Shown piece by piece: positions 1 through 12,341 of a DNA stretch of 64,000 bases. The notes under the pieces are model-generated. The model ran no database searches. It was not told where the DNA came from and was given only the letters and a program-made list of their open reading frames with translations. The first letter of the stretch is position 1; each line of letters begins with the position of its first letter. This DNA comes from Impatiens glandulifera. Lineage: Eukaryota; Streptophyta; Magnoliopsida; Ericales; Balsaminaceae. The position numbers and the translations under genes are program-made. The stretch lies in assembly GCF_907164915.1 (NCBI RefSeq), contig NC_061866.1, forward strand, positions 22,050,117-22,114,116. The letters run 5' to 3'.

Positions 1-490
1 TGAATGGCACTCCTCTTGTTATAGCCACCATGTAGTCAAACCTGTCTTGGGAGTAACGATCGAAAGACCCTGCCTTGGCCAGAAGCGTCTTCGCTATAAC
101 ATCGTTCAGAAGACTTAAATGGGGATTTAAGGCTTTCTTCTTCCCATCGGACTATCGGTGTTTGAGAAGGCAATCTGCATTTCAGAGATAGTCTTGGCCG
201 TAATCACAACATCAAAGGTATGACCCTCAAAGGGAAGATCGAAGAACTCTTCGAAAATAGATTCAGAGATTAAAATATTTGACTCGTTCACCGTTGCCTC
301 GATGGAATCTTCAACCACCTTCCCTATTTTGAAGAACTCGCAGACTTCTTCTTCATATAAAATAAAAGGACCACCGAGAAATTTCTTGAGGCCAAAGCCT
401 CCAGAGATTTGAACATCTCCACGATATCTTGTTAATCAAGAGTATAGACCGACTAAAAATCGACCTGTAGGATGGTGTGAAAGAGAGAGA
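1..490 (-). pseudogene. Element A ORF2, N-terminal part, broken
   Basis: The minus-strand translation resembles the first 150 or so residues of ORF2 in element B (59038 leftwards). Shared segments include GGPFI near the start, VVEDSIEATVN (B: MVDDFIVATVN), FFDLPFEGHTFDVV (B: FFELPTEDHLFDLV), and a later match around the residues before AISKG in B. The frame is interrupted: a stop lies near the start, about base 445, and after the stretch ending near 127 the similarity continues in other frames. At the codon matching the in-frame TAG of B (58871-58873), A has GAG (Glu). The function of this domain is unknown; it resembles a domain often labelled as a putative plant transposon protein. The rest lies left of the window. 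Confidence 0.75.
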
Positions 491-635
491 GAGAAAATCT
501 TCTTATTAGTCATTTTTGAGTATGAGAGAAAGATCAGACAAGCAAGATTCGGATTTCTTTAAGAGAGAAGGTAGAGATCAAGTTAGGGTTTTAGAATAAC
601 AAATAGCATAAAAACCATTTGGGCATGGATGATGT

Positions 636-645
636 CCTTAAATAG
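636..645 (-). promoter_or_regulatory. TATA-like box upstream of element A ORF2
   Basis: The minus strand reads CTATTTAAGGACATCA, aligned with CTATATAAGGACATCA in element B at the same distance (about 150 bases) upstream of ORF2. In A the box is degenerate. An internal promoter for ORF2 is inferred; no transcript evidence is available here. Confidence 0.35.
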
Positions 646-944
646 AAGATGAACAGTCACGTGTTCAACCGACGTGATTTGAAGTAAAGTCGTCATTAAT
701 TTTAGAAGCTTTTTCCCAACAATAGTTATCATTAACTGTACTTTTACCAAATTCTTAGTAATTACAAAAACCTGATGTAATTATCTGTAGGGTATATTAG
801 TCATTTCCTTAATATTGAAAGACATGTGTCTTCAAGTAATTCAAATTTAGAAAATGACTATTTACTTTTTTAGCGGGAAAATTAAATGACAGCACATATT
901 AAAGTAACAGTTGTCTTCAATTGGTCAGAAGATGAGAAGTCAGG

Positions 945-1095
945 CAGTGTCTAACTACACGCATTTACAAGCGTTTTAGACACCTGTTCAGACGGCGTCT
1001 AATTACACGCATCTACAAGCGCTTTAGATGTTTGTTCAGACGGCGTCTAACTGCGTGTGTCTATAGGCGCTTCAGATGTCTATTTAACAAGTTTA
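945..1095. repeat. TTAGAC/GTCTAA motif cluster in the gag-ORF2 spacer of element A
   Basis: About three copies of a roughly 55-bp unit containing GTCTAAC/GTCTAAT, ACGCAT and AAGCG...TTAGA. The same core hexamer fills the LTR array of this element (3950-4760), and a comparable cluster sits in the same spacer of element B (59440-59760). Confidence 0.7.
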
Positions 1096-1414
1096 CGTCT
1101 AACTAGACTTAATTTGCAAGTTTCTTAAGCAAAAATTCATCAAAGTACGTATCTCCTTTAAATGACTAATCTAATCAGATAAATTTAGTCGTCCATCTTA
1201 ATAAGTCTGTCTGATTATTTGAAACATCAACAATTTTCCCTTCAATTAAGGAAAGAACATTTTAAGGAAAGAAGACTTAGTCTGGGGAGTGGCCTTGCGA
1301 ACACATCTGTCATATACTGAGCATATTCTTAGAGGAATATGCTTCCGAATTCCTCCATGCAGTTGACCTGTTGTACCTAAAAAATACATATTTACAACTT
1401 TTTGGTACCCATAT

Positions 1415-3076
1415 TCACTTGGGTCCTCGATCAATTAGTCCCTTAGGAATCCATATTTGAGTTATCTTGATAGATTTCCCATATTGTGTTGTGATTAATG
1501 CGTATGATTTAGACTTAACAGACGTCTTCATGCTAGCAGCTGAACAATTAACCTTGACTTCCTGTCAGGTTTTGATTTGCCAGACTTGTTGTCTGCTTCC
1601 TTTCTAGGTTTCAGCCAGCTTACAGTTGGCGGAACATATGTAATTTCATCCTTTAAGGCTATGTCCTTACATCTTGGATCAGTCCCTTTATTAATTAAAC
1701 TGCCTTGCATCTGGCAGGCCTCAGCACACTTATTTGCTGTCTGAATGCATCTCCGGACCTTTTCCAGGAACTGACCACATATGTCAACAGTTGGCTTTCA
1801 GAAAATAATGTTTGAACCTTTTCCTTGAGCTTCTCATTCTCAGATGAGAGCTTGACCACGTTGTTTTCAAGATCTTTTGGTTCAGAAGTTGGAGATGAAA
1901 AATGTTTATCAGTTTCATATTTCAATCTCATTTCATTACAAGAGTCTGACAACTACTTGTACTCACTGACCTTGTCGTTGAGTGCAATAGTTAGTTCATC
2001 TCTTGTGAATTCTTCAGAAGAGAAATCAAATACATCAGAGTCAACTTCTTCTTTTGCCATGAAGCAAGTGACCTCTTCATCATCACTATCGCTGGATGAC
2101 AAATCATCTGAGTCGCTTTGGGCCCATTTAAATTTATTATCAGCTGCCATGAGAGCCTTCAACTCTTTGTTGTCCTTCTTCTTCTCATCACGTTTTGGCT
2201 TCATACACTCCGATTTATATTGACCTAGTTTATCACAGTTAAAATAATTCACGTTAGCCTTAGAGTTATTCTTATCATCATTGTTATTATTTGAAGAGTT
2301 TGAGTTAGAATTTCTCTTCTTCTTAAATTTGCCGAATTTTTTCATGAAGAAAGCAATGGATTCGCTGCTGATCTTCTCGGCAGTAGTCTTCACATCAGTG
2401 GAAGAAGGTGGCTCCTCAGCAGTCATCAGCGCCTTAGTTGCAACAATAAATGTGGAAAGCTCCTCTTCATTCATAGAGTTCATCTCAAACTCATAGGCCT
2501 TCAGATCGGCTAGCAAGTCAATGAGCTCTATCTTGTTGAGATCTTTAGACTCCTCATCGCCATCGTCTTGATATCCCACTCCCTGAGCAGAGCACACATG
2601 ACTTTGATTGTAACCTCTATATTGCTGTAAGTTTCTCCCAAGGTGGAGAGAGTGGTGATTATCTTGTTTAACCTTCCATCAAATTCAATCATCATCTCTC
2701 TAGGATGCATGTTGATGTTATCAAACTACAGTGTGGCAACTATAAGATTGTTCATTTTGGTCTGCTCATTGCCTTCACAGAGTTGAGTCAACCTCTCCTA
2801 GATCTCCTTGGTAGAGTTGCATGAGATGATATAGTTAAACATGTTGTCATCCAGAGTTTTGTATAGAATATCCATGGCCAGGTTGTCGAGGTTGTTCTTC
2901 CTCTTGTGTTCACTGGTCCACTCAGATCTGTCTTTCTCAATCTTTATCGGACCTTCGGTGATGATAAGCCACATGTCATCATCTATGGCAGATAGATGAG
3001 CATGGACTCTCTTCTTCCACATGATATAGTTTTCTTTTGAGAACATGAGAACCTTGGTTGTAGCGGCCATAAACAT
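1415..3076 (-). pseudogene. Element A gag (copia-type, UBN2-like with zinc knuckle), broken
   Basis: The minus-strand start MFMAATTKVLMFSKENY is followed by a Trp-rich gag core (NYIMWKKRVHAHL, DDDMWLIITEGPIKIEKD) as in Ty1/copia gag proteins of the UBN2/Retrotran_gag_2 type, which form the virus-like particle. A CCHC-type knuckle follows near 2180-2230 (YFNCDKLGQYKSEC), with the first Cys replaced by Tyr. Next come an acidic Ser-rich stretch and a coiled-coil-like segment. The frame ends with the conserved motif IDRGPK and a stop at 1415-1417, exactly where element B gag ends (IDRGPN). Two in-frame stops near 2797 and 2712 and a frameshift around 2560-2600 break it; further shifts lie near 1950 and 1700. 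No pol follows. Confidence 0.85.
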
Positions 3077-3114
3077 GATTCAGATTCTTATTGGTGCTTG
3101 AGAATAGAAAATGA

Positions 3115-3127
3115 GGCTCTAATACCA
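3115..3127 (-). other. Primer-binding site of element A
   Basis: The minus strand reads TGGTATTAGAGCC, one base off TGGTATCAGAGCC, the complement of the 3' end of plant initiator-Met tRNA. It lies two bases inside the LTR end, as expected for copia elements. Confidence 0.85.
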
Positions 3128-3129
3128 CT

Positions 3130-4962
3130 TGTTGGGATCAGTGTTGCCAATAGAGACTAGGGTCTAACTATTGTTAACAGCTTACGTTAAACTCTACGAT
3201 AATAATCATGTGAGGAATTACTATATGTTTCTATTCTTCGCAAATCCTCCAAACTCATGAAATAGATTCAGGTGCGGAACTGTTCATTGGATTTGAAGCT
3301 TTAGACAACTTAATGCAAATGGAAGAAAGTAAGGAACATAAGAAGTTTTATGGATGTTTGGAGATAAAATTCCTACGTCACCCCTTCTTTCACAACCGGA
3401 AGGATATCCACCAAATACATTGAAACAAATACAACTCACTAATCTAGCTAATTTTTTATTGAACAGAACAATCTCTATTACACTTACAATGCTAAAGTTT
3501 CTCACAGAATGGACCATATGAAATTACAATGTGATCACAGCTAGACAATAAGAGAGATGTTTGATTTCAGAAACTTTCATAAATTGAAATAGTGAGTAAG
3601 TCCGTTCCAACGTTGTCCTTGAACCTCCATATATAGTTGAAGTACACCAACGGTTGAATATTCTTAGAGGACATATGGAATGTGTTCGTTGGACGGCCGC
3701 CTAGAGTATAGAAGACTCTGAATTATATGATTGTGGTCGTACCGAACATGTAGTGCGCCGAATATCCTATGATCTTGTCTTGTACTAGAAATGTATATTT
3801 GAGAGATATCCGCGTATGTGGCATTAATTCATTGGATAGAATTATCTAGCTTGTCAGACTGCACAGAAGAAAGTGGAGAAGATAACAAAGAGATCGTAGT
3901 TAGATAAATGTTTTCTTCAGACGGCTGCTAAAGCAATGCATTAGATGTTCTTCTTTAGACCGGGTCTAAAGGAGTTAGACGTCCTCGTCTAACTACGCAT
4001 TCCTTTAGACGCTGTATAAAGGAGTTGGACGTCTTCGTCTAACTACGCATCCCTTTAGACGGCATCTAAAGGAGTTAGACATCCTCGTCTAACTACGCAT
4101 CCTTTTAGACAGCGTCTAAAGAAGTTAGACGTCCTCGTCTAACTACGCATCCCTTTAGACCGCGTCTAAAGGAGTTAGACGTTCTTGTCTAACTATGTTT
4201 CTCTTTAGACCGCGTCTAAAGGACTAAACGTCCTCGTCTAACTACGTATCCCTTTAGACCTCGTCAAAAGGTGTTATACGTCCTCGTTTAACTATATTTC
4301 CATTTAGACCGCGTCTAAAGGAGTTAGATATCCTCATCTAACTACACATTCCTTTAGACCGCGTCTAAAAGATTTAGACGTCCTCGTCTAACTATGCTTT
4401 CCTTTAGACCGCATCTAAAGGAGTTAGGAGACCTCGTCTAACTACGTTTCCCTTTAGACCACATCTAAAGGAGTTAGACATCATCGTCTAACTATGCATT
4501 TCTTTAGACTGTGTCTAAATGAGTTAGATGTCCTCGTCTAACTACGTTTCCTTTTAAACCGCATCTAAAGGAGTTAGACGACCTCGTCTAACTACGCTTC
4601 CCTTTAGACCACTTCTAAAGGAGTTAGACAATCTCGTCTAACTACGTTTCCCTTTAGACCACGTCTAAAGGAGTTAGACGTCCTTGTCTAACTACGTATT
4701 CCTTTAGACAACGTCTAAAGGAGTTAGACGTCCTCGACTAACTACGTAAGACGTCTAAGACAGCCTACTTTAGACTACGTCTATGTTAGCATTGTCTTTA
4801 GATTTATTCATGCACAAAACAAATAGACCACTCAAATTGAACGTAATAATATCATCAAAATTATGTTCCAAAATATAAAAGACTTTTATATTCTTTTAAA
4901 GTTAATTAAACTATTTCTTTCTTAATTAAAATTCTTTCTTTTCTTGTTTTAATTTTCCAACA
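3130..4962 (-). repeat. 5' LTR of element A
   Basis: 1,833 bp with TGTTGG...CCAACA ends next to the PBS. At 3351-3412 it contains the block shared with the LTRs of element B and the solo LTR (5-base words CCTTC, CTACG, TCACC, around GGATGTTTGGAG). Its PBS-proximal end GATCCCAACA parallels GATCCTATCA (B) and GATCCTAACA (solo LTR). The middle is a 50-bp tandem array. Confidence 0.85.
3950..4760. repeat. 50-bp tandem hairpin array in LTR A (about 16 copies)
   Basis: Each 50-bp unit has two inverted pairs: TTTAGAC-CGC-GTCTAAA and TTAGAC-GTCCTC-GTCTAA, joined by GGAG and CTACGCATCC-like spacers. Point changes often hit one arm, but most units keep both stems. This is a minisatellite made of short hairpins, not a CRISPR array: there are no unique spacers. 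Confidence 0.9.
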
Positions 4963-5455
4963 GTAAGCTTGTTAGGTCTCACCAAGACTTATCTATTGAA
5001 AGTCTCACGATTATACACATATGATCACTCTAAATGTTACTTGTTAGTAACTTACATGAAATTTAATAAAGCTTTCTTGTTCCCTTACATATCCCATGAC
5101 ATTAACCACTAGTTATTTGTATATGACTATCTTGAATAATATGTTTTTATTCATGTTAGGGAAGGAATTGATGTTTCAATACCTATGATTATCGTTATTC
5201 CATAGTTTTTATAGTTACTTTTTTAAGCTCTATAAAATAGGATTCCCAAAATTTATCCTTGTTAGGTTAATCACCGAAGAAAATCCCTAACGCAACATTT
5301 GGAAGTACCCCGACGAACTATTATACACAACATCACCAGGTCACTCCAACATCAACACACTATAAGTTCTATCTTTCTAAACCCCCTCATTATAAATTGG
5401 ACAAGATAACTTAGTGTTAGATGTCATACTTGAATCAACAATTTAAAAACCAGTT
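4963..5455. other. AT-rich interval without recognisable gene
   Basis: Sequence between element A and the Tat LTR fragment. No open frame of note, no RNA gene and no terminal repeats recognised. Confidence 0.5.
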
Positions 5456-7545
5456 TGTTGTATTCAAACTTGATTCAAGATGGGCACTCTTAAATAACTT
5501 CAAGGCCAAAGGCAACTAAAATAATTAATTAGATTAATTATTGTGATAATTAAAGCCTAATTAATGAAGGAAACTAGCCAAAATAAATAAATTAAAATTA
5601 TTTGGGATAAATGTTGTACTCAATTATCTTAAAATAATTTTAGAAAAAATTAAGTGATTAAAATAAATAATTAAGGATGAAGCGAGGTACCCATTTCATA
5701 AAATTATTTATTTAACCCTAAAGTATGCAAAATAAAAATAAAATAAAATGGTAAAAATTATTTATTTAACACTTAATCTAGATGCGCTCGTGTAGCCCGC
5801 TACAGCCAAAGGAGTGCATGCTTGAGAAGCACCTAATCGGCTAACGCTTGATAGCCGAATCGCTAACGGAATGCCCAACGCCAACGGCGTTGGACAGACA
5901 GCTGACAAAACACACTAACGCGCATGAAATGACGTCGTTTCGACTGCCACCTTCGTCTTCATTGCGATCGCTAGAGGGATAGACATGAAGTCTCATCTTT
6001 TATTTTTGAAAGATGGATCTTTCTACATAGTCCACTTTACAGATGATTCAAAAGTTGAAAGGATCATTTCTACTACTTCAATAGGGATGATTCATCCATA
6101 TTCCGACAAGTGGAATGAAGAACAACTAATATGCCATTAATAGATTTTGGCTAATTCGATCCACTTTAAGCCACCACCGACTCAGGGAGGCTACAAATAA
6201 CCTCCCTTAACACTTCTGAAGGAAAAATATAACATTTGAAGCCCTGAATCAAATGAAATAAAAATCCGCTTCAAGATTTTTGAAATTTTTTGTGTAAGAC
6301 TCTATTGCTTAGATCATGGCATCCCAAAAGCTTCCCTAAGGTCTAATGAGTGTTCTCCAATCCTTGGTAAGTTTCAAATCATCCTTTAATTCATACTTTT
6401 AGTTTGACATTGAAATTTTTATATTTTAATTTTCATAATTTTGTATGTTGTTTGGTTCGTGAGTTTGATGATTCGAAATCGATCTTATGACCATTTATGA
6501 GTTTTTTATGAAAACCAAAATCGATCAATTAGTCTAAATAAGAAAAACACAATTTTGAATTTAAAAAATCTAAAAAATAGATTTGTTGTTCTTGGGCTAG
6601 TGTTTGAATATCATAACCAAATAAACATCCCAACATGATTGTAATGATGTTGGGCAACTATTTGGGACATGTTTGATCCATTTCAATCATGTTTGATCAA
6701 AATCAAAATTTTCAAAATAATTGAAAATTTTGAGTTATTGATTTGGTTACAAACTATTTTAAACGAATTGATCATCATCCAGGTCGATTGATACCTTGGG
6801 ATGATGATCCAATAGTTCCCGGGATATTTGTGAAGTTTCATAGGCCCTTGGATCGAAGTATTCAAGCCCCATCAAAATTAAAAAACCTACAATTTTGATT
6901 TTCTTAACCGAGAGATCTGACCAAAAACCTTAACATACGGTCAACATGTCCGACCGAGGCTTGTTAGCTAGGACCGATAGATCTAACCGATGTTCTTCAT
7001 CTAGGCCCGAGAGGTCCGACCCATTTTTACATCTGATCGAGAGATCAGACTTAGGACCGATCATCTCCACCCTGTATCGAGAGGTTAAACCTAGGACAGA
7101 GGAATCTCGACCTTGACCGAGAATTCCTAGACCTATGACCGATGAACTTAGACTAAAGCTAACCCATGATTGGTGGTTTATATACCCCGATTGACAATCT
7201 CAACCAAGGATCGAGAGTCCTTAGCACCTCGACCAAGGCTTCTTATCCTAGACCGATGGGTCCGACCGAGGGTCCCAATCCCGAACCCCGATCGAGGGTC
7301 CTAGATCCCGACCGATGAAAACGAATCCAAGGCCTAGGACACCGGTCCTAAGACTTATTTTGTTCCCTTTTCAAAATTGCAAAATTATTTTTGTAATTTT
7401 GGAGCCTCAAACCATTTTCTAAAAATCTCGAAAAAAATGCTTTCAAAATATTTTTGAGATGTTTTCTACAAAAAATATTTTGACAAAATCTTGTTTGTTA
7501 TTTATGTTAAAACACTAATGCCTTTAAAAACTGATATTATTTAGG
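5456..7545 (+). repeat. Plus-strand fragment of a Tat-lineage gypsy LTR
   Basis: Starts TGTTGTATTC at 5456. Several blocks match the reverse complement of the LTR at 10063-14137: the ATTGTGATAATTAAAGCC block (5535; other copy near 14000), the TGTAGCGGGCTA block (other strand, 5790; other copy near 13560), the GACCGA-rich stretch (6900-7340; other copy 10950-11600) and the GGACACCGGTCCTAAGAC/TTTTCAAAA block (7335; other copy near 10930). It breaks off near 7545, where internal sequence of the neighbouring minus-strand element begins. It is shorter than the full LTR and lacks its PBS-proximal part. Confidence 0.6.
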
Positions 7546-8752
7546 TATTTCCTCCGTAATTCAACGCAATCAGCAATATGTACCAGCATTTAACTATTGT
7601 TGTTATAATATTTTAAATAAGTACACACTTGAGGAAGACCTATCATTTGCCGGAATGATGAAAAAATGAGCGAGAAGGATTGACATCGTGATTATGGATG
7701 ATCCTACTACTACCTGGATTTCTCCATCTTTGATTTCCATCTCGGCCCAAGCTGGGAGATTGATGTTCATTCTAGTAATGATGGCATCAGAGGTTGTTTC
7801 AAAGTAGTGATTCTCCTTTTGTATAAGTCTTCTAATAGAAATCGAGTCTAGAATGGCTTCAGTTCTATAATATTTTTGTTATCTATCATTAGGATAGTCT
7901 TAAATTCTTCTATGGTGGGGCATATAATTCTAATGTCGTGGATATAGGCTCTTTTTTCAGGATTCCACCTTTACTGCATTTACATTTTGAAGTTAGAGTT
8001 CACTTCGTACATTAGGAAACTCATGATGGGTTTGAGGGCGTAGTCCTCAAAGAACAATTGGTTATCACAAAAGTTCTTTGTCCAATGGAGCAGCTCGACA
8101 TCCGTTAACATGAACATCGTGGATGACTCTAATAGTAGAAGAGTGAATGTATTGCAATTGTAACAACAAAAGTAAATGCATATGCAAATAACTTGACCTA
8201 TAAATAAACATCTCGTTAGGTTTTATATATATTTGCTTTTAAAAAAGAACTTTTGATGTTACATTTCCAATATTTCGGAGTTCTTAGAGTTTGCCAATGA
8301 TTATACTAGGCTTCTAAGCTTTTACTGATTGTACAAAAATGGTAAAACTTAGAGATCCTCTTCAGGGGAGCAAGTTCGGCTACAGAAAAAGGAGGTGACA
8401 AAGCCTTTACTTTCTTCTTCTACTTGTTGGCGGTGAAATCCGTCCATTATTTAATTGATGTAGTCCTTTCGATCATTTGTGATGCCCATCTTCACAAAGT
8501 CAATCCAGGGTTCTAAATAGTCGGAGAAGTCGCTGTGTTGAATCGGCATGTCTATGGCTACAACACAGTCATGGTAGGGAGGCATTTAGTCTCGCCCAAA
8601 CTATTTAAATAGTTCAGTGGTGTAGTATGAGGTAGTGGGCTGGTCATTCATCAGATAGACCATTTTTATGATATTGTATCATGGTAGAAGTCTTGAATGG
8701 TATTGTTGTCGTAGACAGGAAGCTCTAGCTTAGCATTCTTGAGGCGCCGATT

Positions 8753-9701
8753 TTAGAGGACGACGTTTATTTCCTTTCCTGAAAGTGGTGGAGGTATGTG
8801 CTCCATTTTTTCTAGAAGCCATACATATAGAATGGTAGGAGATCCTCTTTTATTTAGAAAGTAGGAAAAGTAGGATTCATTGTGACCCGACAGTGTCTCG
8901 GCCAAGATGATACCGATGGGATCTTTATTCCCAATCCTAAGATGATAAGCCACTTCCATGATTTTAGAGGATGGAGGGAGATTGCTCGAGGGAGTGAGAA
9001 GGAAATAAGCTAACATGACTGTCATAGTGAGCAAAGAAGTTCTAAAATTCAGCAGAGGAATTTCCTCAGTTTGGGTTGCCATCATAACCCAGCGAGGAAG
9101 ATCCAAGTAAGTTCTGGAATTTTTTTTGTCGACCACAGTTCTCGTGTAACCGAGCTCTTCTTGGATGAGTTGCCTAAGAGACATAGTTTATGTGAAGGGT
9201 TTGAGCCTTATGAGGTTTATATTGTTAATCATCATAATCGCTCTAAATTCCTCGATGGTTGGGCTAATTTGACGATTCCCCAACATGAAGGCGCGGTGCA
9301 CTATATCCCATTGGCGCTGCATCTCCATCACGAAGTTATGATGGATCCGAAAATGAGTGTAGTTTAAAGCAGAGTTCAGTCTATAGGCGTTATAGAACCA
9401 CTCTAAGTCATGGAAATAGTGGGCCCATATGAATAAAGCCTCGTTTTTTTAACAAGGTCATTCTTCGATGTATAATCAATTCTGAAAAACATGTCGTTTG
9501 ATTTTGATAAAAGAAAATATGCTTAGAGATGTTTAGTATAACTATTATAGATGTATGCATGTATAATAAATAAGCACGTACTGGGTTGACTTGTCGAGGC
9601 CTTATTATTTGGAGCACATCCAAATAACGATTGGGTAAAGTAACCAGGTTTTGTGTGTTAAGGTTTCTATTGAGGTTTGGGTTGGAATCTCTTCCCGCCA
9701 T
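8753..9701 (-). pseudogene. Tat-type gag relic
   Basis: The minus-strand frames contain segments typical of the gag of Tat/Retand gypsy elements: a stretch around 9330-9230 with ISPTIEEFRAIM, then a 143-residue open stretch (9184-8753) with LPRWVMMATQTEEIPLLNFR, a hydrophobic run and DPIGIILAETLSGHNES. These proteins coat the element RNA. The relic has a frame change near 9400 and a stop just before 9184. A possible 100-bp GT-AG intron lies at 9581-9482 (donor GTACGT, acceptor TTTTTCAG); Ogre-type relatives are known to carry introns. Homology is by recalled motif pattern, so confidence is moderate. Confidence 0.5.
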
Positions 9702-10040
9702 CGCTAAGATCGCATCCTAAAGGATGTATCAAAGCCAATAGGGGAAATCACTCTTAGTTCCTAGTTTTTTCTCATGCAACCTCTCTCTATACTGACCGGT
9801 ATGATCGGTCTAAAAGTAGTGTGTAGAAGTACATAACTCCAATTTGGTACTCCTTCACGTAATCTCGGGTGATATACATGTTCAAAGCAATTTAGGGCAG
9901 AACCTAGGTACTGGGTAAAACCTATGTACCTATTGGGTGACAAACCCCGTGAGGTAGACTATTGTGTGGGTAGAATGTTATAAATAAAAAATTATAAATA
10001 GAAAGATTTTATTTTTTTATTCATTTAAATAATGTTGTAA

Positions 10041-10060
10041 TCCTTAGCAGAGTCGCCAAG
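10041..10060 (-). other. Primer-binding site of the Tat element (tRNA-Arg type)
   Basis: The minus strand reads CTTGGCGACTCTGCTAAGGA, close to TGGCGACTCTGCTGGGGA-type sites of Ogre/Tat elements, which are assigned to tRNA-Arg priming. It sits two bases inside the inferred LTR end. Confidence 0.65.
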
Positions 10061-11979
10061 AGAGTTGTACACCCCCAACGACTATCCTATCTCCCCGTTT
10101 CCCCATAGCTTAGCACGCGCCGCAGTGAGGCGAACGCGTGGCAATATGGGGGGAATATAATATCGCGGAGTGGCTCGAGGTTCGATGTATTTTAACCTTG
10201 GTTTACGTGTCAGAATTATTTTAAAATGAAACATTTAGTTTTTAAAAGATTTTGAAAAATACCTAGAACGGAAAGAAATCAATTATGTAAAAATAATTAA
10301 TCCGTTGTTCAAATTTTAATAATTTGGGGGCTAAATAACAATTAACCAAAATCTTGTTTAAATTAACTAAACATAATTAATTTAAAAGATTATTTATTTG
10401 AAAATCAGAGTCGGCAAGTGATTTTATGAAAATCAATAAAATGATACGTGTATAAATGTATTTATACTAGAGTTTCTGAAAATGATGGTTCGTTTTTCTG
10501 TTTATGCTTGGGAAAGGACTTTCGCGCTATGTCCTCTACGCCCCCTAATGACGGTTTTTAACTATTCTTCTAAAATAAACAAAGTTTGGCTATGATAAAT
10601 TCAATTATAATATTTATTACCTTTAAGTAGTAGTCTAGGGGGGCCTAAATAAGGATGAATTTAGATCATAATTAATTGTACAAAATTATTTATAAGGGGG
10701 TGTGTACCTATTGAGCTGGTATTTAGATTTAACAAAACCTAAAAATATCAAAGAAAAATGTTATAATTTAAAAATAAATTCCAAATGGGGCCTTATCCAA
10801 AATATTAGTTTAGTAAATATTCCAAAAATATAAAGAATATCATTTTCTGACCTTTCGGGATTATTTGAAAATGGATTCGGGTTCAAAAATGACAAAAAAA
10901 ATTGGATTTTGAAAAGTGAAACCAAACAGGCATTAAGACCAATGTCCTAGGGTTTGTGTTCAGTTTGGCCGATCTAGGCTTGGTCAGAATCGGTCAAGAC
11001 TAGGGTGGTCCATACCATGGTTCCAGTCGTATAGGTCACGAGACCAGAGAGCTTAGTCCTAGGTTCCAAAGGCTCGATCCCAAACTCAAGCGGCCCATTC
11101 ATAGACCTAAGAGCTCGGTCCTAGGTCAAGTTTATCGGTATAGGTCCTCTATCCTAGGGTTAGCTAGTTATCAGTCCTAGGTCTAGGTTTAGGGTTTGTT
11201 TTATTGGTCCTAGGTCAAGGAGGCTTGGTCCTAATCATCGGTCATAGGCTAGAGGTTCTCGGTCCTAGTCCACGGTCTTAGGATAAAGGCTCTCGATCCT
11301 AGGTTTAAAAAAAGGCTCGTAACTAGGTTAGAAAAACTTGTCCTAGACGAAGGGAGGACTCGATCCTAAGTTTAAAAAACTTGATCGAGCTCCACAGTCC
11401 TAGGCTAAAACCATTTATCCTAGGTCTTGGTCCTTCCTCAAGAAATCGGTCCTCATCCTAGGTCGGAGCTGAAGACACCGGTCCTGGGTTAGAAAATTCG
11501 GTCGGGATTCTCGATCCCATGTCAATTTTCTTGGTCGGGTTCCTCAGTCGCTGGCTAAGTTCCTCGGTCAGACTCCTCAGTCGTCGGCAAGGATCCTTGG
11601 TTGGATGTAGGATCGATGTGTTCTTGATTTGGTTAAAAATTCCAGGTGCTATAACTTTTGAATTAAATCATGAAATCATGATTTGTAAGGTATCGTTGGT
11701 TCATATGATTATAAAGAACAAAAGTCCTAACATAAATCACGATTTCAAGATCTTTATAAAGATCAATTTTAAAATACCATTTCTATATCAAATTTTGGGA
11801 TTTTTCAAATTTACTCATTTCAATGTCTGATTTTTGTTCTATTAGCTTTGAAATGATGAATATAGTTGAACCTAACCAAAACAAGAACATCATTCAAACA
11901 TTATAACAGTTTTTAAAGGTTGAATCAAAATTTAAAGTATTTCAAAAACACGATTTGATCAAACTTGATAAAAATGATG

Positions 11980-12245
11980 AAACAGTTGCTTAGAAATCAT
12001 TCTAACATGTTAAAAAACATGTATAACTACTAATTGGATCAACAAGTCCATATTAAAATTAAGAACACGAATTTTTTTTAAATCCAGTTTTGAGCTTAAT
12101 TTTTTTAAAGTTTTAGTTGGATCAAACATGATCAAAACGTGATTATAGTTACTTATAAACCATTCTAACATGTTAAAAAACATGTATAGAAAATAATTGG
12201 ATCAAAAAGTCCAAACTAAAACCAAGTACACAAAATTTTAAAAAT
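11980..12245. repeat. 163-bp direct duplication inside the Tat LTR
   Basis: The segment with CATTCTAACATGTTAAAAAA occurs at 11998 and again at 12161 with similar flanks (TTGGATCAA, AGTCCA). The two copies differ by scattered point changes, so the duplication is old. Confidence 0.7.
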
Positions 12246-12341
12246 TCAATTTTTCAAACTCAAATTTTCGAATTTCTTGAACGAATTTTACCTCTGGAAA
12301 ACTTATCCTTAAATTTATCCTCAGTCGTGGTAGCCTCAAAG

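Larger units (their letters stand above)
1..4962 (-). mobile_element. Element A: gag + ORF2 non-autonomous LTR retrotransposon, cut by window edge
   Basis: Read on the minus strand the order is 5' LTR (3130-4962), primer-binding site (3115-3127), copia-type gag relic (1415-3076), a spacer with hairpin motifs, then the start of a second, non-pol reading frame running off the window at base 1. The LTR has perfect 6-bp inverted ends, TGTTGG and CCAACA. Gene order, PBS position, gag and ORF2 match element B at 53328-64000, although the LTR repeats differ, so A and B are diverged members of one family. The 3' LTR and the left target-site duplication lie outside; the candidate right-hand duplication is GTAAG at 4963-4967. 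No protease, integrase or reverse transcriptase is visible in the part present, but the missing left part prevents a firm statement for A alone. Confidence 0.85.

Noticed and set aside
3950..4760. CRISPR-like array
   Set aside because: Units repeat throughout with no unique spacers, and the sequence lies inside a plant LTR; it is a minisatellite.
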